From a virus, in IMG/VR virus record IMGVR_UViG_3300011113_000657, positions 1-50,521 of that record: 50,521 nt of DNA. One strand, written 5' to 3'. Made by a program: the position numbers and the translations under genes. Positions 30,639 to 39,241 of this stretch are shown here, piece by piece (within the stretch, counting starts at the first letter, position 1; each line of letters starts with the position of its first letter). The notes under the pieces are model-generated. The model did not search any database. It was not told the origin of the DNA and saw only the letters and a program-made list of their open reading frames with translations.

Positions 30639-33213
30639 TTTTTTACAAGATAAAAACTTTTCTTCTAAATTTGAGGATGTAGATTTAGGTCTACATGGAG
30701 TTAGACTTCCAGAGTTTGGTATTGAATCTTCTTCTAAAAGACATCTTAACCTTAGCGAAGATGTAACAAATTATGATTTTCTTAGAGCTTTGTCTTTAAA
30801 TGGATTTAAAGAACTAAAAATAGACAAGACTTTACCAGAATATAAAAAATATGTAGATCGTGCAAAATATGAACTAGAAACTTTGAAAGAATTAGGCTTT
30901 ATTGATTATATTCTTCTAGTTTGGGACGTAATTAATTTTTGTAAAACTAATAATATTCCAGTTGGATTAGGTAGAGGTTCAGCAGCTGGATCTTTGATTC
31001 TTTATCTTATTGGCGTAACAAGAATTGATCCAGTTAAATATAACCTTTATTTTGAAAGATTTATATCTAAGATTCGTGCTAAAAAGCAGGTTGTTGATGG
31101 AATAACGTATTTAGATGGCAGTTTAATGTGTGACGTTGATTTGGATATTTGTTATTATAATCGGCATAGAGTGTTAGAATACTTGGAAACGAAATTTAAA
31201 GGTAAAACAAGTAAAATTTTAACTCTTAATACTCTTAGCGGTAAACTACTAATTAAAGAATGTGGTAAGATTGTAGGAGAAAAGACCGAAGAAGAAATGA
31301 CTATGATTTCCTCTTTAATTCCAAAAATATTTGGTCAAGTTAAGGACATTACCACCGCTTATCAAGAAGTTGAAAAATTTAAAGAATGGTGTGATGAAAA
31401 TAAAGAAGTATATGAAATTGCTTTAAAATTAAGAGATTTAATCAAAAACAAAGGCGTTCATCCATCTGGCGTTTTGCTTTCTTATAATGATTTGGAAAGA
31501 GTTTGTCCAACTGAATTTTCGTCAGATAAAGAACCTGTTTCTAGTTTTGATATGAATTGGGTAAGTCTTTTTAATATTAAACTTGATATTTTAGGCTTAA
31601 GAAGCGTATCAGTAGTCCATGATGTATGTAAAAATATTGGAATAAAAATTGAAGATATTGATTTGAATCATGAATCAATTTATAGAAATCTTCAAGATTT
31701 AAAATCTCCGCATGGACTTTTCCAAATTGAAGCAGATACGAATTTTAAAGTTTGCCAAAAAGTAAAACCAAAAAATTTAGAAGAACTGAGCGGTGTACTT
31801 GCTCTTGCAAGACCCGGAGCATTACAATTTGTAGATAAATATGCAAAATATACAAATACTGGAGATTACGAGGGAATTCATCCATTCTTTGATGATATTC
31901 TAAAACAAACTGGTGGAGTTGCACTTTATCAAGAACAGCTTATGCAAATGGCTCATAAGATAGGATTTACTCTTGACGAAGCAGAAATTTTAAGAAGAAT
32001 CGTAGGTAAGAAAAAGATTGATGAGATTAAAGCTTGGCAAAAGAAGATTGAGTCTAAGATTAAACAAAGTAAATTACCAAAGGAAGTTGGAGAAATTCTA
32101 TGGAAAATTATGGAAGATTCAGCTAATTATTCATTTAATAAATCTCACTCTCTTGCTTATGCAGCTTTAGCTGCAGTTACAATTTATCTTAAATTTAATT
32201 ATCCTCAACAATTTTTCTTATCATTACTAAAAATGAGTAGAAATGAACCTGACCCAATCGGTGAAATTTCTAAAATTCAAAAAGAAATGCATGAATTTGG
32301 CACAGAGTTATTGCCTCCTCATATTATTAAATCTGATATGGATTTCTCTATCGAAGATAAAAATATAAGATTTGGATTATTATCAATTAAAGGTATTTCA
32401 GATAAATCAATTGAAAAACTAAATAGTTTTCGTAATAAATATTCAAATAAGTTTGAAATCTTTCAAGCGGCAGAAGAAGCTGATCTTAATATCGGGGTAT
32501 TATCAGCATTAATTCAAGCTGGGGCTTTGAGTGGATTTAATCAATCTAGAAGTAAAATAGTTTTAGAAGCTCAATTATGGAATGTATTGACCTCGAAAGA
32601 AAAGAAGTATGTAATTTCTTTTGCAGAAAAGTTTGATTATGATTTAATTAAGATAATCAAGCATTTAAATAAATTTACTGATGAAAAGAACCACATAGTT
32701 ATTAAACATACTAGATTAAATACAATTAAAAATAAGTATGACCCATACCTTAAAATTTACAATCAAAACAGTAAAAGCGAAAGCTTTGCTAATTGGTATT
32801 ACGAAAAGAAATTACTAGGTTATACTTATAATAAAAACTTAAAAGAAATATTCTCTGAAAAAAGAGAAAATCTAAAATATATCTATGACTTAACGGAAGA
32901 ACCTATAAACTCTAAAATCGCTTTTGTTGGCCAAATAGACGAGGTTTATTCTGGGGTTTCTAAAAATGAAAAGAAAACTAGATATGTTAGATTAAAAATC
33001 TCTGATGAGACTTCTTCAATAAGTGCCCTTATATTTAACGATAATATTGAAAATAATAAATTATTAAATAATAAAGCATTTGAAGAAGGTAATATTGTAA
33101 TAGTTAAGGGATTAAAGAAAAATGATTGTATATTTGCAGATCTAGTAGCTATTCAAGATCATGAAATATACATGAAACTAAATGATTTAAAGAAAATAGA
33201 TAAAAATAATTGA
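30619..33213 (+). CDS. DNA polymerase III alpha-like subunit lacking the PHP domain
   Basis: This 864-residue protein is a C-family DNA polymerase that starts after the PHP domain. GLGRGSAAGSLILYLIGVTRIDPV (near 116-139) opens the palm, and SLMCDVDLDICYYNRHRVLEYL gives catalytic D174 and D176. GVHPSGVLLSY and LFNIKLDILGLRSV supply the HAGG-like motif and the third aspartate. LPREVG-like helix motifs and SFNKSHSLAYAALA follow in the fingers region. A C-terminal OB fold (KIAFVGQIDEVYSG ... ADLVAIQD) is present. It is the replicative polymerase of the phage and needs the separate PHP-like and exonuclease proteins for the missing N-terminal part and proofreading. Confidence 0.9.
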   Translation: MKANLNNFLQDKNFSSKFEDVDLGLHGVRLPEFGIESSSKRHLNLSEDVTNYDFLRALSLNGFKELKIDKTLPEYKKYVDRAKYELETLKELGFIDYILLVWDVINFCKTNNIPVGLGRGSAAGSLILYLIGVTRIDPVKYNLYFERFISKIRAKKQVVDGITYLDGSLMCDVDLDICYYNRHRVLEYLETKFKGKTSKILTLNTLSGKLLIKECGKIVGEKTEEEMTMISSLIPKIFGQVKDITTAYQEVEKFKEWCDENKEVYEIALKLRDLIKNKGVHPSGVLLSYNDLERVCPTEFSSDKEPVSSFDMNWVSLFNIKLDILGLRSVSVVHDVCKNIGIKIEDIDLNHESIYRNLQDLKSPHGLFQIEADTNFKVCQKVKPKNLEELSGVLALARPGALQFVDKYAKYTNTGDYEGIHPFFDDILKQTGGVALYQEQLMQMAHKIGFTLDEAEILRRIVGKKKIDEIKAWQKKIESKIKQSKLPKEVGEILWKIMEDSANYSFNKSHSLAYAALAAVTIYLKFNYPQQFFLSLLKMSRNEPDPIGEISKIQKEMHEFGTELLPPHIIKSDMDFSIEDKNIRFGLLSIKGISDKSIEKLNSFRNKYSNKFEIFQAAEEADLNIGVLSALIQAGALSGFNQSRSKIVLEAQLWNVLTSKEKKYVISFAEKFDYDLIKIIKHLNKFTDEKNHIVIKHTRLNTIKNKYDPYLKIYNQNSKSESFANWYYEKKLLGYTYNKNLKEIFSEKRENLKYIYDLTEEPINSKIAFVGQIDEVYSGVSKNEKKTRYVRLKISDETSSISALIFNDNIENNKLLNNKAFEEGNIVIVKGLKKNDCIFADLVAIQDHEIYMKLNDLKKIDKNN

Positions 33214-33238
33214 CTTTTCTAAAAGTATCTGATAACAT
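33210..33238 (+). promoter_or_regulatory. Sigma-70-like promoter, leaderless ATG start
   Basis: TTGACT (33210-33215), 17-base spacer, TAACAT (33233-33238), then 8 bases to the ATG at 33247. The polymerase TGA stop (33211-33213) is inside the -35 box. Confidence 0.8.
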
Positions 33239-33246
33239 TAGATAAT

Positions 33247-33789
33247 ATGATATCATTTTATAAACCAAATAGTAAAAATACAGGTACAGCTTGTAGCTTT
33301 AGCGTAAATTCAAAAGACGGCTCAGTTTGGAGTTCTTTAATCAAACAAAGTTCTTGGAATGAAACCACGAAAACTGGCTCATTTTTAGACAATAAAGATA
33401 ACCCTCAAAAGAGCGCAAGAGTTAAATTTTCTTTAACAGAAGCCGCTGGCTTGCTAGAAGCGCTAGATAAGAATGTTGAATTCTCTGCTTATCATTCTTC
33501 TGATAAACAAGTAACAAAAATTAAATTTTCTCCTTATCTTAAAGATGATAAACAAGTTGGATTTTCTTATAGCGTAAATAAAGAAAGTAAAGACAATATA
33601 GAAAATAAACAATCATTTCTACTTGGATTTTACTTTAATGAAGCTAGATTGATAAGAGAATTTCTTATTCATGCGTTAAATTCTGTGTTCAAAGCGCAAG
33701 AAATTGAAACAATTAAGAAAATCAAAAATTCAAAATCAAATCAAAATTCAGAGAGAGCAGACTCACAGGAAGATAGTGAACTTTGGTAA
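33247..33789 (+). CDS. Possible single-stranded DNA-binding protein
   Basis: This 180-residue protein is not an OB-fold SSB that I can identify. It has a beta-rich first part (ISFYKPNSKNTGTACSFSVN, then WSSLIKQSSWNETTKTGSFL) and a central LTEAAGLLEALDKN helix. A helical segment LLGFYFNEARLIREFLIHAL follows, then a Lys/Asn/Ser-rich linker and the acidic, aromatic C-terminus DSQEDSELW. The linker plus acidic tip ending in an aromatic residue is how SSB proteins recruit partners. Its strong own promoter directly after the polymerase supports a highly expressed replication protein. Other DNA-binding roles are possible. Confidence 0.45.
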   Translation: MISFYKPNSKNTGTACSFSVNSKDGSVWSSLIKQSSWNETTKTGSFLDNKDNPQKSARVKFSLTEAAGLLEALDKNVEFSAYHSSDKQVTKIKFSPYLKDDKQVGFSYSVNKESKDNIENKQSFLLGFYFNEARLIREFLIHALNSVFKAQEIETIKKIKNSKSNQNSERADSQEDSELW

Positions 33790-33791
33790 TC

Positions 33792-35705
33792 GTGAGAAAA
33801 AAGAAGATATTATTTCAAAGTGATTTTTGTTTAGCCAAAACAGGTTTTGGCAGAAACGCCAGAGCCTTATTAAAATATTTATATTCTACTAATAAATATG
33901 AAATAGTTCAATATTGCTGTGGGATGACTCATGATCATCCAGACTTTAGGAAAACGCCTTGGAAATCTTTAGGATCTTTGCCAAATACCCAACAAGAGTT
34001 AGAACAAATTAATAGAGATCCAAATCTAGCTAGAATGGCGAGCTATGGCGCACATCTTATAGATAAAGTAATTAATGAAGAAAAACCAGACGTTTACTTT
34101 GGTGTACAGGATATATGGGGTGTAGATTTTGCAATTGAAAAAAGCTGGTTTAATAAAATAACATCGGTTATCTGGACAACTTTAGATTCTTTACCAATTT
34201 TAGATTCAGCTATAAAAAATGCATCGAAAATAAAAAATTATTGGATCTGGAGTAATTTTGCAACAAAAGCGCTTCATAAACTTGGTTATAGTCATGTTAA
34301 GACCTTACATGGAGTTTTAGAAGATAAAGATTTTTATAGATTATCAGATTTTGAAAGAAATCAACTTAGAAAAAAACATAATATACCTCAAGATGCATTT
34401 ATAATAGGTTTTGTATTTAGAAATCAATTAAGAAAAAGCGTTCCAAATCTTTTGCAAGGCTACGCTCTATGGAAAAAACAGAATCCAGAAATTAAAAATA
34501 CATATCTTCTATTTCATACACATTGGGGAGAAGGCTGGAATATACATAAACTCGCAGTAGAAATAGGAGTTAATCCACAAGAAATATTAACAACTTATAT
34601 ATGTAAAAATTGTGGTGAATATGAAATTAAACAATTTACTGGTCAGGATCTAAATTGTAAATTCTGTGGAGCAGAAAAAACTCAAACTACAACTAATGTT
34701 GGGTTAGGTGTTACAGAAAATCAATTAAATGAAGTATATAATTTTATGGATGTTTATTGTCATCCATTTACTAGCGGTGGTCAAGAAATACCAATCCAAG
34801 AGGCAAAATTAACAGAACTTATTACATTAGTTACAAATTATAGTTGTGGTGAGGAAATGTGTGAGCCAGAAGCAAATTCACTTGCATTAGAATGGAATGA
34901 ATACAGAGAGCATGGTACAGAATTTATTAAAGCTTCAACATATCCAGAATCAATAGCTAAACAATTAAATATTGTATATAAAATGCCACAACATAAAAGA
35001 CTTGAAATGGGTAAAAAAGCCAGAGAATGGACAATTAAAAATTTTGGAGTAAAAAATGTAGGTAAAGTCATAGAAGATTTCATAGACGTCCAACCTTTTG
35101 CCGATTGGGGTAAAATAAAAGAAAATCCAGAAGATAAAAAAGACCCTTATTTTCAAATACCAAATATCTTAGATGATTCAGAATGGTTAATTTACATGTA
35201 TCACAACATTTTAAAAATGAAAAATATTGATGCAAATGATTCTGGTCATAAATATTGGATGTCAGAATTATCTAAAGGTATGAAAAGACAAGATATAGAA
35301 AATTATTTTAGAAATGTAGCTTTACAAGAAAATAATAAATCTAAAGAAGTAAAATTCGAAGATCTTCTTGATCCAAAAGATAAAGGTCGAGTCATATATA
35401 TTATGCCAGAGAGTGCGGGAGATATATTTCTAAGTACAGCTTTATTTAAATCTATAAAAAATAGATATCCAGAGTATAGTTTATATGTTGCTACAAAACC
35501 TCAGTATAAAGATATTTTAGATGGAAATCCATATGTTCATAAATGGCTAGAGTATAACCCAATAATGGATAATCTTATTTGGCTAGAAGGAAATAATCAG
35601 CACGATGGCTATTTCGATATAGCTTATCTTCCATATACATGCACTCAAAGAAATTTAAATTATTTACATAATGGTATAGATAAGTTAGACTTTGTCTTAA
35701 ATTAA
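33792..35705 (+). CDS. GT4 - zinc ribbon - DUF4214 - GT9(N) fusion glycosyltransferase
   Basis: This 637-residue protein is built from several domains. Residues 1-430 are a GT-B enzyme: KILFQSDFCLAKTGFGRNAR at the N-terminus, FIIGFVFRNQLRKS opening the donor domain, and HPFTSGGQEIPIQEAKLTELI as the E-x7-E-like region. Inside the donor domain a four-cysteine zinc ribbon is inserted (CKNCGEY ... NCKFCGAEK, about 271-292). Residues about 455-520 (WLIYMYHNILKMKNIDANDS) match DUF4214. From about 530, GRVIYIMPESAGDIFLSTALF is the N-terminal half of a GT9 heptosyltransferase; its C-terminal half is encoded by the next gene. I chose GTG 33792; TTG 33783 is an alternative. Confidence 0.75.
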   Translation: MRKKKILFQSDFCLAKTGFGRNARALLKYLYSTNKYEIVQYCCGMTHDHPDFRKTPWKSLGSLPNTQQELEQINRDPNLARMASYGAHLIDKVINEEKPDVYFGVQDIWGVDFAIEKSWFNKITSVIWTTLDSLPILDSAIKNASKIKNYWIWSNFATKALHKLGYSHVKTLHGVLEDKDFYRLSDFERNQLRKKHNIPQDAFIIGFVFRNQLRKSVPNLLQGYALWKKQNPEIKNTYLLFHTHWGEGWNIHKLAVEIGVNPQEILTTYICKNCGEYEIKQFTGQDLNCKFCGAEKTQTTTNVGLGVTENQLNEVYNFMDVYCHPFTSGGQEIPIQEAKLTELITLVTNYSCGEEMCEPEANSLALEWNEYREHGTEFIKASTYPESIAKQLNIVYKMPQHKRLEMGKKAREWTIKNFGVKNVGKVIEDFIDVQPFADWGKIKENPEDKKDPYFQIPNILDDSEWLIYMYHNILKMKNIDANDSGHKYWMSELSKGMKRQDIENYFRNVALQENNKSKEVKFEDLLDPKDKGRVIYIMPESAGDIFLSTALFKSIKNRYPEYSLYVATKPQYKDILDGNPYVHKWLEYNPIMDNLIWLEGNNQHDGYFDIAYLPYTCTQRNLNYLHNGIDKLDFVLN

Positions 35706-35720
35706 TCTATTATTTTCTAG

Positions 35721-36875
35721 ATGAGACTTCTTGATACATACGCTACAAATACAGGATCAAAAATCTGTAAACCATTTATATATACAAAATTTTTTCCACT
35801 ACCATTTAAGAAATTTATAACATTTCAAGCTCAAACTCCATATGATTCTAGAAATTATTCATATTGGCAAGAAGTAATTAATATTATACATCCGTATTTA
35901 AATAAAAATAATATTAGTATTATACAAGTAGGAGTAAAAGATGAAAAAACATTTAATGGGGTGATAAATATATTAGGTCAAACAAATATAAATCAACTAG
36001 CATATGTTATAGAAAATAGTCTACTTCATTTTGGCGCAGATAGCCTTTCTGTACATTTAGCGTCCTCTTACGATAAGCCAATTGTAGCATTATACAGTAT
36101 TAGCAATCCAAATGTAGCTGGGCCTCATTTTGGCGAAAAAAATAAACATATTCTTTTAAAAGGTTACGAAAGAGTTGGCAATAAAAAGCCTTCATATTCT
36201 CAAGTAGAGTATCCTAAATCTATTGACACAATTAAACCAGAAGAAATAGCAAAAAGTATTTTAAACTTATTAAATATTAAATATGAAAAAATAATAAAAA
36301 CACTTTTTATTGGGAAAGATTTTAATGTAAAGAGTTATGAAATTATACCAGATGGAGAAATAGATATAAGTTTAATGCCAATAGAAAATCCTATAATTCG
36401 TATGGATTATTTTTTTAATGAAAGTGTTCTAGAAAAGATTCTTATGCATAAAAAAGCTATAATATTTACAGATAAACCAATAAAAAATGATATTATTAAA
36501 AGATTTAAAAAGAATATTTTACAAATTATATACGTGATAGATGAAAAGAATGATTTTAATTTTGTCAAAAATCTAAAATTAAATTCAATTAATTATACAC
36601 TTTTTTCATTTTTATCAAATGAAGAATTGAATAAATATAAATTAAACTATATGGATTATAATTTAATAGCCAACAGAGATCATACTACTAAAGAATATAC
36701 AAAAATAACAGATACAAAAAATTTAAAATACTATTCTTCTAGGCTTTTATATTCCTCAACTGGTAATTATATCTCTAAATATGATTGGATGAATAAAACT
36801 AAAGATTTGGTAATAGATGATCCAGAATTTTGGAAAGAAGTTGATAATTTTTATATTTATTCTATTGACGAATAA
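35721..36875 (+). CDS. GT9-like glycosyltransferase, C-terminal half plus extra domain
   Basis: This 384-residue protein starts 15 bases after the fusion gene. Residues 1-190 look like the donor domain of ADP-heptose:LPS heptosyltransferases: FITFQAQTPYDSRNYSYWQEVI, IIQVGVKDEKTFNG, LAYVIENSLLHFGADSLSVHLA, and ASSYDKPIVALYSISNPNVAGP. The usual 'GgD...s.laH.A.alg.P.v.LfG.t.p...gP' motif is in the same order. The acceptor half is at the end of the preceding protein, so both may be needed for one active enzyme. The C-terminal 190 residues show no family I know. Heptose transfer is one option, but GT9 donors vary. Confidence 0.7.
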   Translation: MRLLDTYATNTGSKICKPFIYTKFFPLPFKKFITFQAQTPYDSRNYSYWQEVINIIHPYLNKNNISIIQVGVKDEKTFNGVINILGQTNINQLAYVIENSLLHFGADSLSVHLASSYDKPIVALYSISNPNVAGPHFGEKNKHILLKGYERVGNKKPSYSQVEYPKSIDTIKPEEIAKSILNLLNIKYEKIIKTLFIGKDFNVKSYEIIPDGEIDISLMPIENPIIRMDYFFNESVLEKILMHKKAIIFTDKPIKNDIIKRFKKNILQIIYVIDEKNDFNFVKNLKLNSINYTLFSFLSNEELNKYKLNYMDYNLIANRDHTTKEYTKITDTKNLKYYSSRLLYSSTGNYISKYDWMNKTKDLVIDDPEFWKEVDNFYIYSIDE

Positions 36876-36893
36876 AATAGATTATGATAATAT
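36865..36893 (+). promoter_or_regulatory. Sigma-70-like promoter, leaderless ATG start
   Basis: TTGACG (36865-36870), 17-base spacer, TAATAT (36888-36893), then 6 bases to the ATG at 36900. It starts within the last codons of the preceding gene. Confidence 0.75.
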
Positions 36894-36899
36894 CTTATT

Positions 36900-37700
36900 A
36901 TGATAGAATTAGAAAGAAATGATAATACAGCATCACTAGGAAGTTCAGAACTATATAATATGACTAATGAATCTAAAACCACAAATATTCAATCATTAGT
37001 TAATGTGCCCCCAAATATTATAACAAGAAACCAATATGGTCTGTTAGAAAGTAGTAATATTAACTATATATATAATGAAGATGGTTCAATAAATTGGAGG
37101 AAGATGATTAAAATTGAGCATCTTGTACCTAATAGACAAAAGACTCAAGAAACAGACGTTTATAAACTTCAAGATAAAGACCTACTTATTCTTTTGGGTG
37201 GAATTAAAGAATTAGCACAAATTAGAGGTTATACTAGCGTTGAGTATAAAGTAGTTGCAGCTTCTGAAACTTATTTTGCCACAAGCTGTAAAATTACCTG
37301 GTTACCAAATTATGAAACTGGCGGAAGAGAAGTCGCGTTTGAATCTCTCGCCGATGCAACCTCTAATAATACTAAATCTTTTGCTAGATTCTTTTTAGCT
37401 GCAATCGCAGAAAATAGAGCATTTGTTAGATGTGTTCGTAATTTTCTTAAGATTAATATTGTTTCACAAGAAGAACTTGGAGACGCAAAACTTTTAGATG
37501 ATTCAAATTTTATTCAAGAAAACCCAACTTCTCCTCAATCATTACTTGAAAAAGTAATGAAAGATAAAAATATAAATTTTGAGCAATTAAAGAAAAAATT
37601 AATTAAAGAAAAATTTGAAGGCGCAGAAGATTTAAATAGTATATCAGAGATACCAAAAGTAAAAATATTTGAACTAATAGATAGAATTAAAAAAATCTAA
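36900..37700 (+). CDS. Hypothetical protein, possible recombination or annealing factor
   Basis: This 265-residue protein has the pattern SINWRKMIKIEHLVPN, then LQDKDLLILLGGIKELAQIR and YTSVEYKVVAASETYFATSCKI, then FARFFLAAIAENRAFVRCVR followed by NFLKIN. The last segment resembles the 'A.TrA..RaiR..l.i' helix of Rad52/Sak-type annealing proteins, and the layout of helix, beta hairpin and helix would suit that fold. The C-terminal 60 residues form a separate helical part. It has its own early-type promoter and ends 2 bases from the convergent cysteine-rich gene. I treat the annealing role as a weak inference. Confidence 0.4.
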   Translation: MIELERNDNTASLGSSELYNMTNESKTTNIQSLVNVPPNIITRNQYGLLESSNINYIYNEDGSINWRKMIKIEHLVPNRQKTQETDVYKLQDKDLLILLGGIKELAQIRGYTSVEYKVVAASETYFATSCKITWLPNYETGGREVAFESLADATSNNTKSFARFFLAAIAENRAFVRCVRNFLKINIVSQEELGDAKLLDDSNFIQENPTSPQSLLEKVMKDKNINFEQLKKKLIKEKFEGAEDLNSISEIPKVKIFELIDRIKKI

Positions 37701-37702
37701 GA

Positions 37703-38911
37703 CTAACGAATATTGACGCTTGTTACTTTTGCACACCCAACGATTGTTGAACCAACGTAAGCTTGCATAGAATCGTTTTCAAAACTGTAAACATCTTGTG
37801 CAACCATTGTTCCATTTTTGAAATTTGCTGATGAGCCTAAAGAAAAGTTTGATGTGAATATAGGATTTCCTTCGCCACAACATCCTGGAGTTGAATTTTC
37901 GTAAAAATAAACTGTTCCTCCAACGCTTGAATAAGGTTTCATGGCTTCTTTGCTAGCTGCGACTTTTACTTTTGCACGAGAGTAGTAAGAATTGTTCGTA
38001 TTATCAACTGGCACAAATGAGAATCCAGCACCCCAACAAGCATCTCTACCAGATCCACAATTAGTTCCACAAGGGTCTTGGTTGCTATTATTTTGTAAAA
38101 TGCTCATCCGTGTATTAACAGATGATCTAGAGTATCCTTTAGCTGTAGATATAGTCACATGCGAACTTATTTCTATAGCACCATCAGCACTAACCATACT
38201 CGCTCCACAAGGGGGATTTCCATCGTAGTAGGGAGGACAATATAAATCTTCAATAGTTGAACTGGAACAAGTTGTCCTCGTACAACTTCCTTCGCTTGGA
38301 TTACACGATGGAAAACCTCCACAACTATTACCTTGTATACTTTCACTACGAGGAGAAGGAAAGTCATTACTTCCTGGTGTAAAATTTGAACTCATGCTGA
38401 AAGAATTTGAGCAATTTTCTTCACAAACAAAGTAATTACAAGGAGCTACCTCGCACGAACTAAAATCACACTCCACTAGTTTGCAGTTGATATTTGTTTT
38501 TATATTAGAGCTGTCACTATAAGTGGCAAGACCTGGAAAATACAAATAACTGTTATTAGTACTACCAGCAGCATTAAACGTAGACATTGCGCTAGCTGTT
38601 TCTATATATCTACCATATCCATCCACAGAACCTCTTATAGTATAAGTATAATTACTGTTTCCATTTTCATTAGCTCGCTCATTTAACGATGAGCGATACT
38701 CTAATACTGGGGCATAGTTATCTCTTGCCCTTGAAAAAGTGTAACTACCAGCCATCCTAGAATTATAATTTCTATAACCAAGAGTACCTTCTGGTAAAGA
38801 GTCTCCGTTTAAACATCCAAAACCACCAGGAACAACATTAGCTGATGTACTAATACTAAAAAGTGATACTCCTGGAGCACAATTTTCACAATTTTGATTA
38901 CATGATCCCAT
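37703..38911 (-). CDS. Cysteine-rich protein, 22 Cys, possible virion surface protein
   Basis: This 402-residue protein starts MGSCNQNCENCAPG and has 22 cysteines, most in a central stretch (about 145-235) with clusters such as CKLVECDFSSCEVAPC and CTRTTC, plus a CC pair near residue 345. The rest is rich in Ser, Asn, Gly and Tyr, and looks beta-rich. There is no signal peptide or membrane segment, and no zinc-finger spacing I recognise. The late-type box 9 bases before its ATG and the nearby tail genes point to a structural or adhesin-like role. Disulphides formed after lysis or metal binding are both possible. Confidence 0.6.
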   Translation of the reverse strand: MGSCNQNCENCAPGVSLFSISTSANVVPGGFGCLNGDSLPEGTLGYRNYNSRMAGSYTFSRARDNYAPVLEYRSSLNERANENGNSNYTYTIRGSVDGYGRYIETASAMSTFNAAGSTNNSYLYFPGLATYSDSSNIKTNINCKLVECDFSSCEVAPCNYFVCEENCSNSFSMSSNFTPGSNDFPSPRSESIQGNSCGGFPSCNPSEGSCTRTTCSSSTIEDLYCPPYYDGNPPCGASMVSADGAIEISSHVTISTAKGYSRSSVNTRMSILQNNSNQDPCGTNCGSGRDACWGAGFSFVPVDNTNNSYYSRAKVKVAASKEAMKPYSSVGGTVYFYENSTPGCCGEGNPIFTSNFSLGSSANFKNGTMVAQDVYSFENDSMQAYVGSTIVGCAKVTSVNIR

Positions 38912-38920
38912 ATAATCTTA

Positions 38921-38928
38921 TTACACTT
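38921..38928 (-). promoter_or_regulatory. AAGTGTAA-class promoter, leaderless start
   Basis: On the minus strand AAGTGTAA ends 9 bases before the ATG at 38911. No -35 box is visible. Confidence 0.65.
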
Positions 38929-38947
38929 AAGAATTATATAAAATTAT

Positions 38948-39241
38948 TTAATTTCTGTATCGTATTAAACTATTTCTTACAAAATACAAATTAATAAAAA
39001 ATCCACAAAAAGCACTTAAAATATTACTAAGAATAGGATATGTCAATCCAAAAAATGGATTAATAAAAAAACTAACACCTAAAGATATCCAAAAACTAGA
39101 GCATTCATGACATAATAAAGGTTTATGTATATAAGGTATTTTTGCAACAAAATTTCTAAATGGTCTTGCTACTTCTGTATCACTCCAAGCATAAGAGACG
39201 CCCAAACAAACAAAAAGATAGATTAAAAATTGATAAAACAT
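38948..39241 (-). CDS. Small DUF1360-like membrane protein
   Basis: This 97-residue protein has two hydrophobic segments (about 3-20 and 48-88, the second long enough for two passes). Between them is LLCHECSSFWISLGVSF. The C-x2-C-x2-F-W pattern at the start of a membrane helix is typical of DUF1360 proteins found in phages and spore formers; function is unknown. It starts directly after the stop of the gene upstream on the same strand, with no spacer, so the two are probably translated together. A membrane role in release or superinfection exclusion is possible but not shown. Confidence 0.6.
   Translation of the reverse strand: MFYQFLIYLFVCLGVSYAWSDTEVARPFRNFVAKIPYIHKPLLCHECSSFWISLGVSFFINPFFGLTYPILSNILSAFCGFFINLYFVRNSLIRYRN

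Noticed and set aside
12916-36875. Prophage attachment site, integrase or insertion-sequence ends.
   Set aside because: No integrase, transposase, terminal inverted repeats or target duplications were seen.
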